A stretch of DNA of 64,000 nt. Source: Pseudomonas migulae NBRC 103157 (GTDB lineage Bacteria > Pseudomonadota > Gammaproteobacteria > Pseudomonadales > Pseudomonadaceae). The notes under the pieces were generated by a model. It worked only from the letters and a program-made list of their open reading frames with translations. It searched no databases and had not been told where the DNA came from. A program made the translations under genes and the position numbers. This document shows, piece after piece, positions 34,047 through 42,979 of this stretch; the first letter of the stretch is position 1; every line of letters starts with the position of its first letter. Where the stretch lies: NCBI RefSeq assembly GCF_002091715.1, contig NZ_BDAG01000003.1, forward strand, positions 162,447 through 226,446. The letters run 5' to 3'.

Positions 34047-35029
34047 ATCAGCTTGACCGCGTCACCCCGACGCCCGTTCAGGTGCAGGCCGCTTTCGCCT
34101 GGCTGAGTCTGTTGCATGACCAGCCGAGCAGCGGCGACCAGGCCACGTTCAGCCATTGGCTGCAAGCCGACCCGGCCCATGCCGAGGCCTACGCCCAGGC
34201 GCAAGTGGTGTGGGAATTGAGCGAAGTGCCGGCGCGTACGTTGGCCAATGAAGACGCGTTTGCCTTGCAGGGCTACCTCAACGCCATGAATCAATCGCGT
34301 CGCAGCAGTGTTCGGCGCTGGTCCGGTGCGCTGGCGATGGCGGCGTGCCTGTTGTTGATGATCAGCCTCGGCTCAGGCTGGCAGCCGATGCGCTGGGTCG
34401 ACGACCTGGGTGCTGATTATGTATCGGCACCGGGGGAAATTCGCACCGTCACGCTGGCAGATCAATCGCAGGTCACCCTGGATGCCGACAGCGCCATCGC
34501 CGTGGATTTCAGTCGCGGCGAGCGCCACGTTCAGTTGCGTCGCGGCGCTGGTTTTTTCAGTGTGACGCACACGGGCGAGCCGTTTGTGGTCGATGCGCAA
34601 AAGGGTCAGGCGCGGGTGCTGGGCACGCAGTTTGAAGTGCGTTTGCAACCCCATGGCGCGCAAGTCACGGTGTTGTCCGGGCGGGTCGGCGTGACGGCGG
34701 ACAAGCACGCCGAGCAACAGATTCTGACCGCGGGCCAGCAAATGGCTTACGGCGAAGGTGCGGCGGAAAAACTGCAGGCCGTGGACAGCGAAGCGCAGTT
34801 GGCGTGGCGCCAGGGCTGGCTCAATTACTACAAGGCGCCACTGGCCGAGGTGGTGCAGGACCTGCGACGTTACTACCCGGGGCGGATTGTGCTGCTCAAT
34901 GATGAACTGGCGGCGCGGCGGATCAGTGGCAGCTTTCCGGGCAAGGATCCTCAGGCGGTGTTGAGTTCGTTGCAGGGGGTGCTGGGGTTTGAGCAGCATA
35001 AAGTGGGGCAGCTGATTATTTTGCGGTGA
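34043..35029 (+). CDS. FecR-family anti-sigma/signal-transducing protein
   Basis: A 328-residue protein: an N-terminal cytoplasmic DUF4880-type domain (FAWLSLLHDQPSSGDQATFSHWLQADPAHAEAYAQA), a single membrane helix at about 96-112 (ALAMAACLLLMISLGSG), then a periplasmic FecR domain (EIRTVTLADQSQVTLDADSAI) and a C-terminal STN-like segment that contacts the receptor. It starts at a GTG inside the sigma-factor stop (GTGA overlap). It should hold or activate the ECF sigma factor according to receptor occupancy. Confidence 0.9.
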   Translation: MNQLDRVTPTPVQVQAAFAWLSLLHDQPSSGDQATFSHWLQADPAHAEAYAQAQVVWELSEVPARTLANEDAFALQGYLNAMNQSRRSSVRRWSGALAMAACLLLMISLGSGWQPMRWVDDLGADYVSAPGEIRTVTLADQSQVTLDADSAIAVDFSRGERHVQLRRGAGFFSVTHTGEPFVVDAQKGQARVLGTQFEVRLQPHGAQVTVLSGRVGVTADKHAEQQILTAGQQMAYGEGAAEKLQAVDSEAQLAWRQGWLNYYKAPLAEVVQDLRRYYPGRIVLLNDELAARRISGSFPGKDPQAVLSSLQGVLGFEQHKVGQLIILR

Positions 35030-35108
35030 AGCAAAGTCTTTTGATCTTTTCAAATATTTTCAAAATTATGGTGAGGTAAACCCAAGCCCCATCCGTGTAG
35101 TGACTGAA

Positions 35109-35127
35109 ACTGCGAGTCATTCGCATC
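35109..35127 (+). promoter_or_regulatory. Probable second Fur box before the TonB receptor
   Basis: ACTGCGAGTCATTCGCATC is a near-palindrome (TGCGA-N5-TCGCA) close to the Fur pattern AATGCGAATCATTCGCATT. It lies 28 bp before the receptor start, in the expected promoter zone. The 126-bp gap also must hold the ECF-sigma promoter, which I could not assign. Confidence 0.6.
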
Positions 35128-35155
35128 CGTAGCGGTTCTACACAGGTCATGAGCA

Positions 35156-37600
35156 ATGAAGTCCAGGGCAAAATCGGGTTCGGTCAAACAGTGGTTGGGT
35201 GCCTCGGCGCTGGTTATTTCGGCATCGGGCATTTCGGCTTTGGCGTTGTTGCCATTGAGCGTGGCATTGGCCGCTGAGGCCGACACGACGCAGCAGCGCT
35301 CGCAGTTCAACTTTGCGATGGTCGCCAAACCGCTACCCCAGGCCTTGAGCGACTTCAGCCGGATTACCGGCATCAGCGTGGTCTACACCGACGAAGCACC
35401 GTACGGCGTTACCGCGCCAGCCGTCAGCGGGCAGATGAGCGCCGAACAGGCGATCCAGCGTTTGCTCAGCGGTTCGGGTTTGACCTTCCGTCGCACCGAT
35501 GCTCACACCCTGGCGCTGGAACCGCGGCCCACTGAAGGCGCCCTGAACCTGGGCGCGACCACCATCACCTCGGTGATGGATCAAACCATGAGCTACCAGC
35601 CGCCGCCGACCAGTTCGGTGATGCGCTCGTCGGCCTTGCTCCAGGAAATTCCCCAGACCGTCAACGTGATCCCGGCCCAGGTCATTCGTGACCAGGCGCC
35701 GCGCAACCTTGATGACGCGCTGGCCAACGTCAGCGGCATCACCCAGGGCAACACGCTGGGCAGCACCCAGGATTCGGTGATGACCCGCGGCTTCGGCGAC
35801 AACCGCAACGGCTCGATCATGCGCGACGGCATGCCGGTGGTGCAGGGCCGTGGCCTCAACGCCACGGTCGATCGGGTCGAAGTGCTCAAGGGCCCGGCCT
35901 CCTTGCTCTACGGCATTCAGGACCCGGGCGGCGTGGTCAATATGGTCAGCAAGAAACCCGAACTCGAGCAGTACAACGCGTTGACCCTGCGCGGCTCGAC
36001 CTACGGCGATGGTAAAAACGGCAGCGGTGGCGGCCTCGACAGCACTGGCGCGCTCGGTGATTCCGGGCTGGCGTACCGCATGGTGCTGGATCACGAAGAC
36101 GAAGATTACTGGCGCAACTTCGGCACCCACCGCGAGACCCTGGTGGCGCCATCCCTGGCCTGGTTCGGCGAGAGCACCAAGCTGTTGTTCGCCTATGAAC
36201 ACCGTGAATTCCTGACCCCGTTCGACCGCGGCACGCTGATCGACCCGCGTGACAACCATCCGTTGGACATCTCCCGCGAACGTCGCCTCGACGAGCCGTT
36301 CAACAACATGGAAGGGCGCTCGGACCTCTATCACTTCGAGGCCGACCACGAGCTCAACGACAACTGGAAAGCGCACTTCGGCTACAGCTGGAACCGTGAA
36401 ACCTACGACGCCAGCCAGGTGCGCGTCACGGCCATCAACACCGCCAAAGGCACGCTGACCCGCAGCATGGACGGCACGCAAAACGCGATCAGCACCGACC
36501 GCTTCACCACCGCCAGCCTCGAAGGCAAGGTCAATGTGCTGGGCATGCAGCATGACCTGGTGTTCGGCGTCGATGATGAGTACCGCAAGATCTACCGCGA
36601 AGACCTGATCCGCCAGAAAAGCCTGACCACGTTCAGCTACCTCAACCCGGTCTATGGCCGTGAAGTCGCCGGCACCACCGTCAGCCCGGCCGACAGCGCG
36701 CAGACCGATTTGCTGCGCAGCGATTCGCTGTTCCTGCAGGACTCGATCCACCTCACCGACCAGTGGATTCTGGTAGCCGGCGGACGTTTCCAGGAGTACG
36801 ACCAGTACGCCGGTAAAGGTGTGCCGTTCAAGGCCAACACCGACAGCAACGGCCAGAAGTGGGTGCCGCGCGCCGGCCTGGTGTACCGCTACACCGACGA
36901 GTTGTCGTTCTACGGCAGCTACACCGAATCGTTCAAACCCAACTCGACCATCGCACCGTTGAGCGGCAGCAGCACCGTGCTCGACGGCAGCGTGGCGCCG
37001 GAAGAAGCCAAGTCCTGGGAAGTCGGCGCCAAGCTCGATATTCCGGGCCGTGTGACGGGTAATGTCGCGTTGTTCGACATCAAGAAACGCAACGTGCTGG
37101 TGGCCAACTCCGAAGGGCCGGTGACGATCTACAGCGCTGCCGGCGAAGTGCGTTCCCGTGGGCTGGAAGTGGATCTGACCGGTCAGCTCAGCGATCGCTG
37201 GAGCATGATCGGCAGCTATGCCTACACCGATGCCGAAGTGACCGAGGACCCGACCTACAAAGGCAAAAAACTGCAAAACGTCGCCAAGAACACTGGCTCG
37301 CTGTCGGCGGTCTACGACTTCGGCACCATCGTGGGCGGGGATCAGTTGCGGGTCGGCGCGGGCGCGCGGTATGTCGGTGAGCGGGCGGGCAACGCGGTGA
37401 ATGATTTTGATCTGCCGAGCTACACCGTGGCCGATGCATTCGCCACCTACGACACCAAGGTCGAAGGGCAGAAGGTCAAGTTCCAGCTCAACGTGAAGAA
37501 CCTGTTCGACCGTACTTACTACACGTCGGCGGCGAGCCGGTTCTTTGTGTCGATGGGGGATTCGCGGCAGGTGTCGCTGTCCAGCACCTTGGAGTTTTAA
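35156..37600 (+). CDS. TonB-dependent siderophore receptor with STN signalling domain
   Basis: An 814-residue outer-membrane receptor. Signal peptide to about residue 41 (ALVISASGISALALLPLSVALAAEA). STN secretin/TonB short N-terminal domain at about 50-120 (FNFAMVAKPLPQALSDFSRITGISVVY), which speaks to FecR. The plug domain at about 150-265 (QEIPQTVNVIPAQVIRDQ, LYGIQDPGGVVNMVSKKP), then the 22-strand barrel ending in the aromatic SLSSTLEF. This is the ferrioxamine/pyoverdine-type siderophore family; the exact ligand is not readable. ECF sigma and FecR genes just upstream and the Fur box complete the cell-surface signalling unit. Confidence 0.92.
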   Translation: MKSRAKSGSVKQWLGASALVISASGISALALLPLSVALAAEADTTQQRSQFNFAMVAKPLPQALSDFSRITGISVVYTDEAPYGVTAPAVSGQMSAEQAIQRLLSGSGLTFRRTDAHTLALEPRPTEGALNLGATTITSVMDQTMSYQPPPTSSVMRSSALLQEIPQTVNVIPAQVIRDQAPRNLDDALANVSGITQGNTLGSTQDSVMTRGFGDNRNGSIMRDGMPVVQGRGLNATVDRVEVLKGPASLLYGIQDPGGVVNMVSKKPELEQYNALTLRGSTYGDGKNGSGGGLDSTGALGDSGLAYRMVLDHEDEDYWRNFGTHRETLVAPSLAWFGESTKLLFAYEHREFLTPFDRGTLIDPRDNHPLDISRERRLDEPFNNMEGRSDLYHFEADHELNDNWKAHFGYSWNRETYDASQVRVTAINTAKGTLTRSMDGTQNAISTDRFTTASLEGKVNVLGMQHDLVFGVDDEYRKIYREDLIRQKSLTTFSYLNPVYGREVAGTTVSPADSAQTDLLRSDSLFLQDSIHLTDQWILVAGGRFQEYDQYAGKGVPFKANTDSNGQKWVPRAGLVYRYTDELSFYGSYTESFKPNSTIAPLSGSSTVLDGSVAPEEAKSWEVGAKLDIPGRVTGNVALFDIKKRNVLVANSEGPVTIYSAAGEVRSRGLEVDLTGQLSDRWSMIGSYAYTDAEVTEDPTYKGKKLQNVAKNTGSLSAVYDFGTIVGGDQLRVGAGARYVGERAGNAVNDFDLPSYTVADAFATYDTKVEGQKVKFQLNVKNLFDRTYYTSAASRFFVSMGDSRQVSLSSTLEF

Positions 37601-37639
37601 TCACACACCGCGTCATCGTTCATCGTCGGAGCGCCGCCC

Positions 37640-37702
37640 GGAGCAAGCCCGCTCCCACAGTTGGAATGCATTCCCCTGTGGGAGCGGGCGTGCTCGCGAA
37701 AG
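37640..37702. repeat. REP pair (GCGGGCTTGCTCGCG type)
   Basis: GAGCAAGCCCGCTCCCACAG and its inverted partner CTGTGGGAGCGGGCGTGCTC are separated by only about 15 bp, between the converging receptor and AraC genes. Confidence 0.9.
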
Positions 37703-37731
37703 CTGCCTGACAGGCGCCGAAAACATTAGGC

Positions 37732-38607
37732 CTACCGCAAAAATGCCTGCCGATACTCCCCCGGTGTCCCACCCAGAACCTGCCGAAACCGGTTGGTAAA
37801 GTGACTCGCACTGGCAAACCCGCACGCCAGCGCAATCTCCCCCAACGGCTGCGATGTTGTCCGCAACAACTCCCGCGCCCGGCTCAGCCGCCGCGCCAAC
37901 ACATACTGATGCGGCGGTAAACCAAAGCTCTCCCGGAACATCCGCGCAAAGTGATACTCCGACAGCGCGCACAACCCAGCCAATTGTCCCAGGCTGATGG
38001 CTTCGGCCAACTGATTGTCGATGAACTCGACCAACTGCCGTCGCTGGTGCGCTGCCAATCCGCCCTTGAGTCGCAAGCCGTCGCGCACCCCGACCTGGCC
38101 TAGCAGCACGTGGCTGAGCATTTCATGGGCCAGGCTGCTGGTGAGCAGGCGTTCGCCGGGTTCGTTCCAATTGAGCGTGAGCATCTGGCGAAAGCGTCGG
38201 GCTTGCTGCGGGTCGTCCAGAAAAGTCCCTTCGCGCAACTGCAGCTCGCGAGGTTCGCGGTCCAGCAGCGTGACGCAACCGAGGGCGAACTGTTCGGGAC
38301 TGAAATACAGATGGGCCAGGCGAATGTCGCCGTTGATCACCCAGCCTGACTGATGGTCGGCGGGCAGGATGCACAGCTTGTCCGGGCCGCCCTTGGTGTC
38401 GGGCCGGTCGCGGCGAAAGGTGCCGGTGCCACCGGCGATGTAGCAGGACAGAGTGTGGTGGCTCGGCGCTTCGTAGTCCTGGGCGTCGTGATGGTTGCTC
38501 CACAAGGCTGCAGCCATACCGTCACCGAGCTCGGCGCTGTGCTCGAGGCGAGCATTGGGCGAGCGGTTGAGGGCTTGAAAGACTTGCAGTGATTCCAGTG
38601 CGGGCAT
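37732..38607 (-). CDS. AraC family transcriptional regulator
   Basis: A 291-residue regulator with an N-terminal cupin-like sensor domain (HHTLSCYIAGGTGTF, about residues 50-65) and two C-terminal helix-turn-helix motifs (SLGQLAGLCALSEYHFARMFRESFG and PLGEIALACGFASASHFTNRFRQVLGGTPGEYR). It is divergent from an EamA exporter gene 138 bp away and probably regulates it; the inducer is unknown. Confidence 0.88.
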   Translation of the reverse strand: MPALESLQVFQALNRSPNARLEHSAELGDGMAAALWSNHHDAQDYEAPSHHTLSCYIAGGTGTFRRDRPDTKGGPDKLCILPADHQSGWVINGDIRLAHLYFSPEQFALGCVTLLDREPRELQLREGTFLDDPQQARRFRQMLTLNWNEPGERLLTSSLAHEMLSHVLLGQVGVRDGLRLKGGLAAHQRRQLVEFIDNQLAEAISLGQLAGLCALSEYHFARMFRESFGLPPHQYVLARRLSRARELLRTTSQPLGEIALACGFASASHFTNRFRQVLGGTPGEYRQAFLR

Positions 38608-38745
38608 GATCGCTTCTCTCCAACGCCTTGCATCCTACTCCGTAGACCTTGAGCTGCCAGCCTCTGCACCGACAAAAGCGCAAGTTTATGCAAGTGCGAA
38701 AAGGTTTGGCGCAGGACACTGGGCACCTATTGAGGAGCCTTCGCC

Positions 38746-39648
38746 ATGAACCTTTCGCTGTACCTGCTGACCGTGCTGATCTGGGGCACCACCTGGATTG
38801 CCCTGAAATGGCAATTGGGCGTGGTGGCCATCCCGGTGTCGATCGTTTATCGCTTCGGCCTCGCCGCGCTGGTGCTGTTTGTGCTGTTGTTGCTCAGCCG
38901 CAAGCTGCAAGTGATGAACCGTCGCGGACACCTGATCTGCCTGGCGCAGGGGCTCTGCCTGTTCTGCATCAATTTCATGTGCTTCCTGACTGCCAGCCAG
39001 TGGATACCCAGTGGCTTGGTGGCCGTGGTGTTTTCCACCGCCACGCTGTGGAACGCCCTGAACGCGCGGGTGTTCTTCGGCCAGAAAATCGCTCGCAACG
39101 TCCTGCTGGGTGGCGCGCTCGGTTTGCTGGGGTTGGGTTTGCTGTTCTGGCCAGAACTGGCCGGCCACACCGCCAGCCCCGAAACCTTGCTCGGCCTGGG
39201 CCTGGCGTTGCTTGGAACGCTGTGTTTCTCGGCGGGCAACATGTTGTCGAGCCTGCAGCAGAAGGCTGGTCTCAAGCCGCTGACCACCAACGCCTGGGGG
39301 ATGGCATACGGCGCGGCGATGCTGTCGGTGTGGTGCCTGGTCAAAGGCATTCCCTTCGACATGGAATGGAATGCACGTTACATCGGCTCGTTGCTGTACC
39401 TGGTGATTCCGGGCTCGGTGATCGGTTTCACTGCCTACCTGACGCTGGTCGGGCGCATGGGCCCTGAGCGTGCAGCCTATTGCACGGTGTTGTTCCCGGT
39501 GGTGGCGCTCAATGTGTCGGCGTTTGTCGAAGGCTACCAATGGACCGCACCGGCGCTGGTGGGGCTGGTGATGGTGATGCTGGGCAACGTGCTGGTGTTT
39601 CGTAAACCCAAGGCGCCGATGGTGCAGGGGAATGGCAAGTTGGCGTGA
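38746..39648 (+). CDS. DMT/EamA family exporter
   Basis: A 300-residue inner-membrane protein with about ten hydrophobic helices in two EamA repeats (first about 5-135, second about 150-288). WGTTWIALKWQLG at the start and the GLVAVVFSTATLWNALNAR helix are typical of the drug/metabolite transporter superfamily. Such proteins export amino acids or small metabolites. Divergent AraC gene next door. Substrate not deducible. Confidence 0.87.
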   Translation: MNLSLYLLTVLIWGTTWIALKWQLGVVAIPVSIVYRFGLAALVLFVLLLLSRKLQVMNRRGHLICLAQGLCLFCINFMCFLTASQWIPSGLVAVVFSTATLWNALNARVFFGQKIARNVLLGGALGLLGLGLLFWPELAGHTASPETLLGLGLALLGTLCFSAGNMLSSLQQKAGLKPLTTNAWGMAYGAAMLSVWCLVKGIPFDMEWNARYIGSLLYLVIPGSVIGFTAYLTLVGRMGPERAAYCTVLFPVVALNVSAFVEGYQWTAPALVGLVMVMLGNVLVFRKPKAPMVQGNGKLA

Positions 39649-39676
39649 AGACTTTTCGGATCGAGTGCGATTGCAC

Positions 39677-40186
39677 TTAACGCTCGATTCGGAGGGCCAC
39701 ATACATCATTAGCGGCAGGATGAAATCGACAATATGTCGAGCCCAGTCTTTGTAGTTCCATCGTTGTGATTCATCCATGTTGAACCACTCGACACCAATG
39801 ATCTGAAAGCAGACGTAATAGATAAATACGGCGATCAACAAACCAGTCAGTGCGTACTTCTTGGCCTCGTGGAATTTTTTGGCGCTGGTGTTTATGTTCT
39901 TGTAAAGATGGTAAGTGCCCATCATGCAAAAGACCGTGAAGAGCACTTCGAGGGTAATGATTAACCAGTAGATCCTGTGGTGGGCCATGGGTGAGGTAAT
40001 GGCGCGATAACTGTATTTTTCGCGATCGAGGGTGGTGTCCATGCTGAGGATGTGGGCGATGTATTCGTAGTTGGTTGGGTAGTCGGTGAAATTGCTAACC
40101 AACATAAAAAAACCAAAGAAGCTAATGAACAGCATCAGTGTGGCTTTGCTGATTCTGATTGTTTTATCGGTCGTTAAATGATTCAA
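39677..40186 (-). CDS. DUF2165 family membrane protein
   Basis: A 169-residue membrane protein with four helices (about 15-32, 71-93, 111-131 and 149-165). The motif FFGFFMLVSNFTDYPTNYEYIAHILSMDT between the first two is the DUF2165 signature. It is lysine-, isoleucine- and tyrosine-rich and less GC-biased than its neighbours, hinting at a different history. Function unknown; no operon partner. Confidence 0.82.
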   Translation of the reverse strand: MNHLTTDKTIRISKATLMLFISFFGFFMLVSNFTDYPTNYEYIAHILSMDTTLDREKYSYRAITSPMAHHRIYWLIITLEVLFTVFCMMGTYHLYKNINTSAKKFHEAKKYALTGLLIAVFIYYVCFQIIGVEWFNMDESQRWNYKDWARHIVDFILPLMMYVALRIER

Positions 40187-40359
40187 GGGAACAGTTCTCC
40201 AAAACAGGTTTCCGTCAGGACGGTTAAGTAAGGAGAGTCTATAGCTTGATGTGTTAGTTGAGGCGTGGGCACAATTGCAAATTGTGTAGTGTTGGCTTTT
40301 TAGTTGCCGATGTTTAGTTGTAGGCGGGCAGGCGCTTTAATCGCCTGCCCACATGTTTA
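40187..40359. terminator. Intergenic region with stem-loop after hydroxyacid dehydrogenase gene
   Basis: GGGCAGGCG (40326-40334) pairs with CGCCTGCCC (40342-40350), a 9-bp stem just after the dehydrogenase gene on the minus strand; the T tract is poor, so termination may be weak. A separate perfect palindrome, CACAATT-GCA-AATTGTG (40270-40286), lies closer to the DUF2165 promoter and could be an operator. Confidence 0.55.
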
Positions 40360-41334
40360 TCAGCCTTTCCAGACTTGCGGGTTCACCAGGTCTTGCGGTC
40401 GTTCACCCAATAAGGCGCTGCGCAGGTTGGCCAAGGCACGATTGGCCATCGCTTCACGGGTTTCATGGGTCGCCGAGCCGATGTGCGGCAAGGTCACTGC
40501 GTTTTTCAGTTGATACAGCGGCGATTCGGCCAGCGGTTCTTTCTCGTAGACATCCAGCCCGGCGCCACGGATCTGATTGTTCTGCAGCGCTTCGATCAGT
40601 GCCGGTTCGTCCACCACCGGACCACGGGCGATGTTGATCAGAATCGCACTGGGTTTCATCAACGCCAGTTCGCGGCGGCTGATCAGGTGTTTGGTCTTTT
40701 CACTGAGCGGCACCACAAGACAGACGAAATCGGCCTCGGCCAACAGCTCATCCAGGCTGCGGAACTGCGCGCCGAGTTCTTGTTCCAGCGCGGTTTTACG
40801 GCTGTTGCCGCTGTAGATAACCGGCATGTTGAAGCCGAGCCGACCGCGACGGGCGATGGCTGCGCCGATGTTGCCCATGCCGACAATGCCCAGGGTTTTG
40901 CCATAGACGTCGGTGCCGAACAGCGGCGCGCCGACGGTCGCCTGCCATTGACCGGCCTTGGTCCAGGCATCGAGTTCGGCAACGCGACGGGCGCTGCTCA
41001 TCAGCAGGGCGAAGGCCAGGTCGGCAGTGCTTTCGGTGAGGACATCCGGCGTGTTGGTCAGCATGATCCCGCGTTCGTTGAAATAGGCGACGTCGTAGTT
41101 GTCGTAGCCAACCGACACGCTGGACACCACTTCCAGTTTGCTCGCGTTCTCCAGTTGCGCCCGGCCGAGCTTGCGACCCACGCCGATCAGGCCATGGGCG
41201 TGGGGCAGGGCTTCGTTGAATTGAGCGTTGATGTCGCCGTTTTTCGGGTTGGGCACGATGACGTCGAAGTCCTGCTTGAGGCGTTCGATCATTTCAGGCG
41301 TGATGCGGCTGAAGGCGAGGACGGTCTTTTTCAT
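40360..41334 (-). CDS. D-2-hydroxyacid dehydrogenase (glyoxylate/hydroxypyruvate/2-ketogluconate reductase type)
   Basis: A 324-residue NAD(P)-dependent reductase. The Rossmann glycine loop is LGIVGMGNIGAAIARRG near residue 149-165, with the catalytic Arg in NIARGPVVDE, Glu in YEKEPL and His in LPHIGSAT. The ELNL-type features and length match GhrB/TkrA, which reduce glyoxylate, hydroxypyruvate and 2-ketogluconate. In Pseudomonas the tkrA copy sits with 2-ketogluconate genes (kguEKTD), absent here, so a glyoxylate/hydroxypyruvate role is equally likely. Confidence 0.87.
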   Translation of the reverse strand: MKKTVLAFSRITPEMIERLKQDFDVIVPNPKNGDINAQFNEALPHAHGLIGVGRKLGRAQLENASKLEVVSSVSVGYDNYDVAYFNERGIMLTNTPDVLTESTADLAFALLMSSARRVAELDAWTKAGQWQATVGAPLFGTDVYGKTLGIVGMGNIGAAIARRGRLGFNMPVIYSGNSRKTALEQELGAQFRSLDELLAEADFVCLVVPLSEKTKHLISRRELALMKPSAILINIARGPVVDEPALIEALQNNQIRGAGLDVYEKEPLAESPLYQLKNAVTLPHIGSATHETREAMANRALANLRSALLGERPQDLVNPQVWKG

Positions 41335-41748
41335 GGGAGGAGGGCTCGTCGGGCGTGGAGAATGCCAAGCACGCTAACATTCTTCCCCGCTTTTATGCGA
41401 GTGCCCGGATGGTTCGGATGCACGCGTTTCTCTGTAGGAGCCGGCTTGCTGGCGATCCAGGCAACTCGGTCCGTCTGGCGCACCGCGTCGCCTGGATCGC
41501 CAGCAAGCCGGCTCCTACGGATTGGGTGTTATGAAGCTGTTTTACCAGGCCTGGTCGCTGATTTTTCTGCGACGCCCAAAGCCTACCCATCTCGCGTCCC
41601 ACACGATAATCGACAGAACGTGTCGGAAACATCCTGGGACACCACACCCTTTGTGGGAGCGGGCTTGCTCGCGAAGGCGTCGTGTCAGCCAACATCTGAG
41701 CTGAATGACACGCCGCTTTCGCGAGCAAGCCCGCTCCCACAAGGAGGA
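41335..41748. repeat. 414-bp gap with two REP pairs of different families
   Basis: A pair of the GCCGGCTTGCTGGCGAT type at about 41433-41520 and one of the GCGGGCTTGCTCGCG type at about 41652-41742 stand side by side, with about 130 bp of unremarkable DNA between them. No gene is visible. Confidence 0.85.
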
Positions 41749-42717
41749 TCAATTCGCCAATCGCGCCCCTGCCAGACTCCCGCTCAACTCATACGCCGCC
41801 AGTTCCGCCTGATGCGCCGCCAGAATATCCGGCAACGAGCCGCGCAAATACTCGACCCAGGTCTTGATCTTCGCATCCAGGTACTGCCGCGAGGGGTAGA
41901 TCGCATACAGGTTCAGTTCCTGCGACCGGTAGTTCGGCATCACCCGCACCAGCGAGCCATTACGCAACCCTTCAATCGCCGCATACACCGGCAACACGCC
42001 GACACCCATGCCGCTGGTGATCGCGGTCTTCATCGCGTCCGCCGAGTTCACCAGGAACGGCGAGCTTTGAATGGTGACCATTTCCTGGCCCTCGGGCCCG
42101 TCGAAGGTCCACTTCTCCAGTGGAATCACCGGGCTCACCAGGCGCAGGCACGCATGGTTCAGCAAATCGCTGGGTTTCTGTGCGCAACCGTTGGCTTTCA
42201 CATAGGCCGGTGAAGCGCAGACGATGCTGTAGGTGATCCCCAGACGCTGGGACACAAAACCCGAATCCGGCAGTTCGCTGGCGAGGACGATCGACACGTC
42301 GTAGCCCTCGTCGAGCAGGTCCGGCACACGGTTGGCCATGGTCAGGTCGAAGGTCACATCCGGGTGAGTCTTGCGATAGCGGGCGATAGCGTCGATCACG
42401 AAGTGCTGACCGATGCCGGTCATGGTGTGCACCTTGAGCTGCCCGGCGGGGCGCGCGTGGGCGTCACTGGCCTCGGCCTCGGCTTCTTCGACATAGGCCA
42501 GGATCTGCTCGCAGCGCAACAGGTAGCGCTTGCCGGCCTCGGTCAGGGCGATGCGGCGGGTGGTGCGGTTGAGCAGGCGGGTTTGCAGGTGGGCTTCCAG
42601 GTTGGAGACCGCGCGCGAGACGTTGGCCGTGGTGGTGTCGAGTTGCACGGCGGCGGCGGTGAAGCTGCCGGCCTCGGCCACGTAACTGAAGGCGCGCATG
42701 TTTTGCAAAGTGTCCAT
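41749..42717 (-). CDS. LysR family regulator divergent from efflux genes
   Basis: A 322-residue LysR protein starting MDTLQNMRAFSYVAEAGSFTAAAVQLDTTTANVSRAVSNLEAHLQ, with the helix-turn-helix in residues 18-45 and the effector-binding domain from about 90. It resembles the AaeR/CrgA-like group. The divergent operon (outer-membrane factor, FUSC, DUF1656, HlyD) is of AaeXAB type, so this gene probably activates it in response to an aromatic acid or similar compound. The ATG at 42715-42717 was preferred over one 15 codons upstream because it starts the family's normal N-terminus. Confidence 0.85.
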   Translation of the reverse strand: MDTLQNMRAFSYVAEAGSFTAAAVQLDTTTANVSRAVSNLEAHLQTRLLNRTTRRIALTEAGKRYLLRCEQILAYVEEAEAEASDAHARPAGQLKVHTMTGIGQHFVIDAIARYRKTHPDVTFDLTMANRVPDLLDEGYDVSIVLASELPDSGFVSQRLGITYSIVCASPAYVKANGCAQKPSDLLNHACLRLVSPVIPLEKWTFDGPEGQEMVTIQSSPFLVNSADAMKTAITSGMGVGVLPVYAAIEGLRNGSLVRVMPNYRSQELNLYAIYPSRQYLDAKIKTWVEYLRGSLPDILAAHQAELAAYELSGSLAGARLAN

Positions 42718-42864
42718 GGGGTGCTCTCGGGTGCGATGGCAAATTGTGACACAACGTTTCAATGTCTGAGACCCCGACCAAGGGATTATCGCGTTAACGG
42801 TAACAAAGATTCACAGGAATACCGGCTTATCGCCAATCAACCCCACCTCTAAAATTGCGCCGAC

Positions 42865-42951
42865 TGTAGGAGCCGGCTTGCTGGCGATGGCATCACCACG
42901 GTCTGTCAGCCAGACCGCGGCGATACCATCGCCAGCAAGCCGGTTCCTACA
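42865..42951. repeat. REP pair in the LysR-efflux divergent region
   Basis: Inverted GTAGGAGCCGGCTTGCTGGCG units face each other within the 262-bp promoter region between the divergent LysR and outer-membrane-factor genes, closer to the latter. This is an unusual place, since most pairs here lie at gene ends. Confidence 0.9.
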
Positions 42952-42979
42952 ACCTCCTCTCTTTCAGGAAATCGCAGCA

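Noticed and set aside
35030..35155. GGTAAAC...CCGT as an ECF sigma promoter before the TonB receptor
   Set aside because: Spacing between the two elements does not fit the iron-starvation sigma pattern known to me; left unassigned.
41522..41704. Small plus-strand frame between the two REP pairs
   Set aside because: It runs into a REP unit and its C-terminal half is translated repeat (LWERACSR-type), a known artefact.
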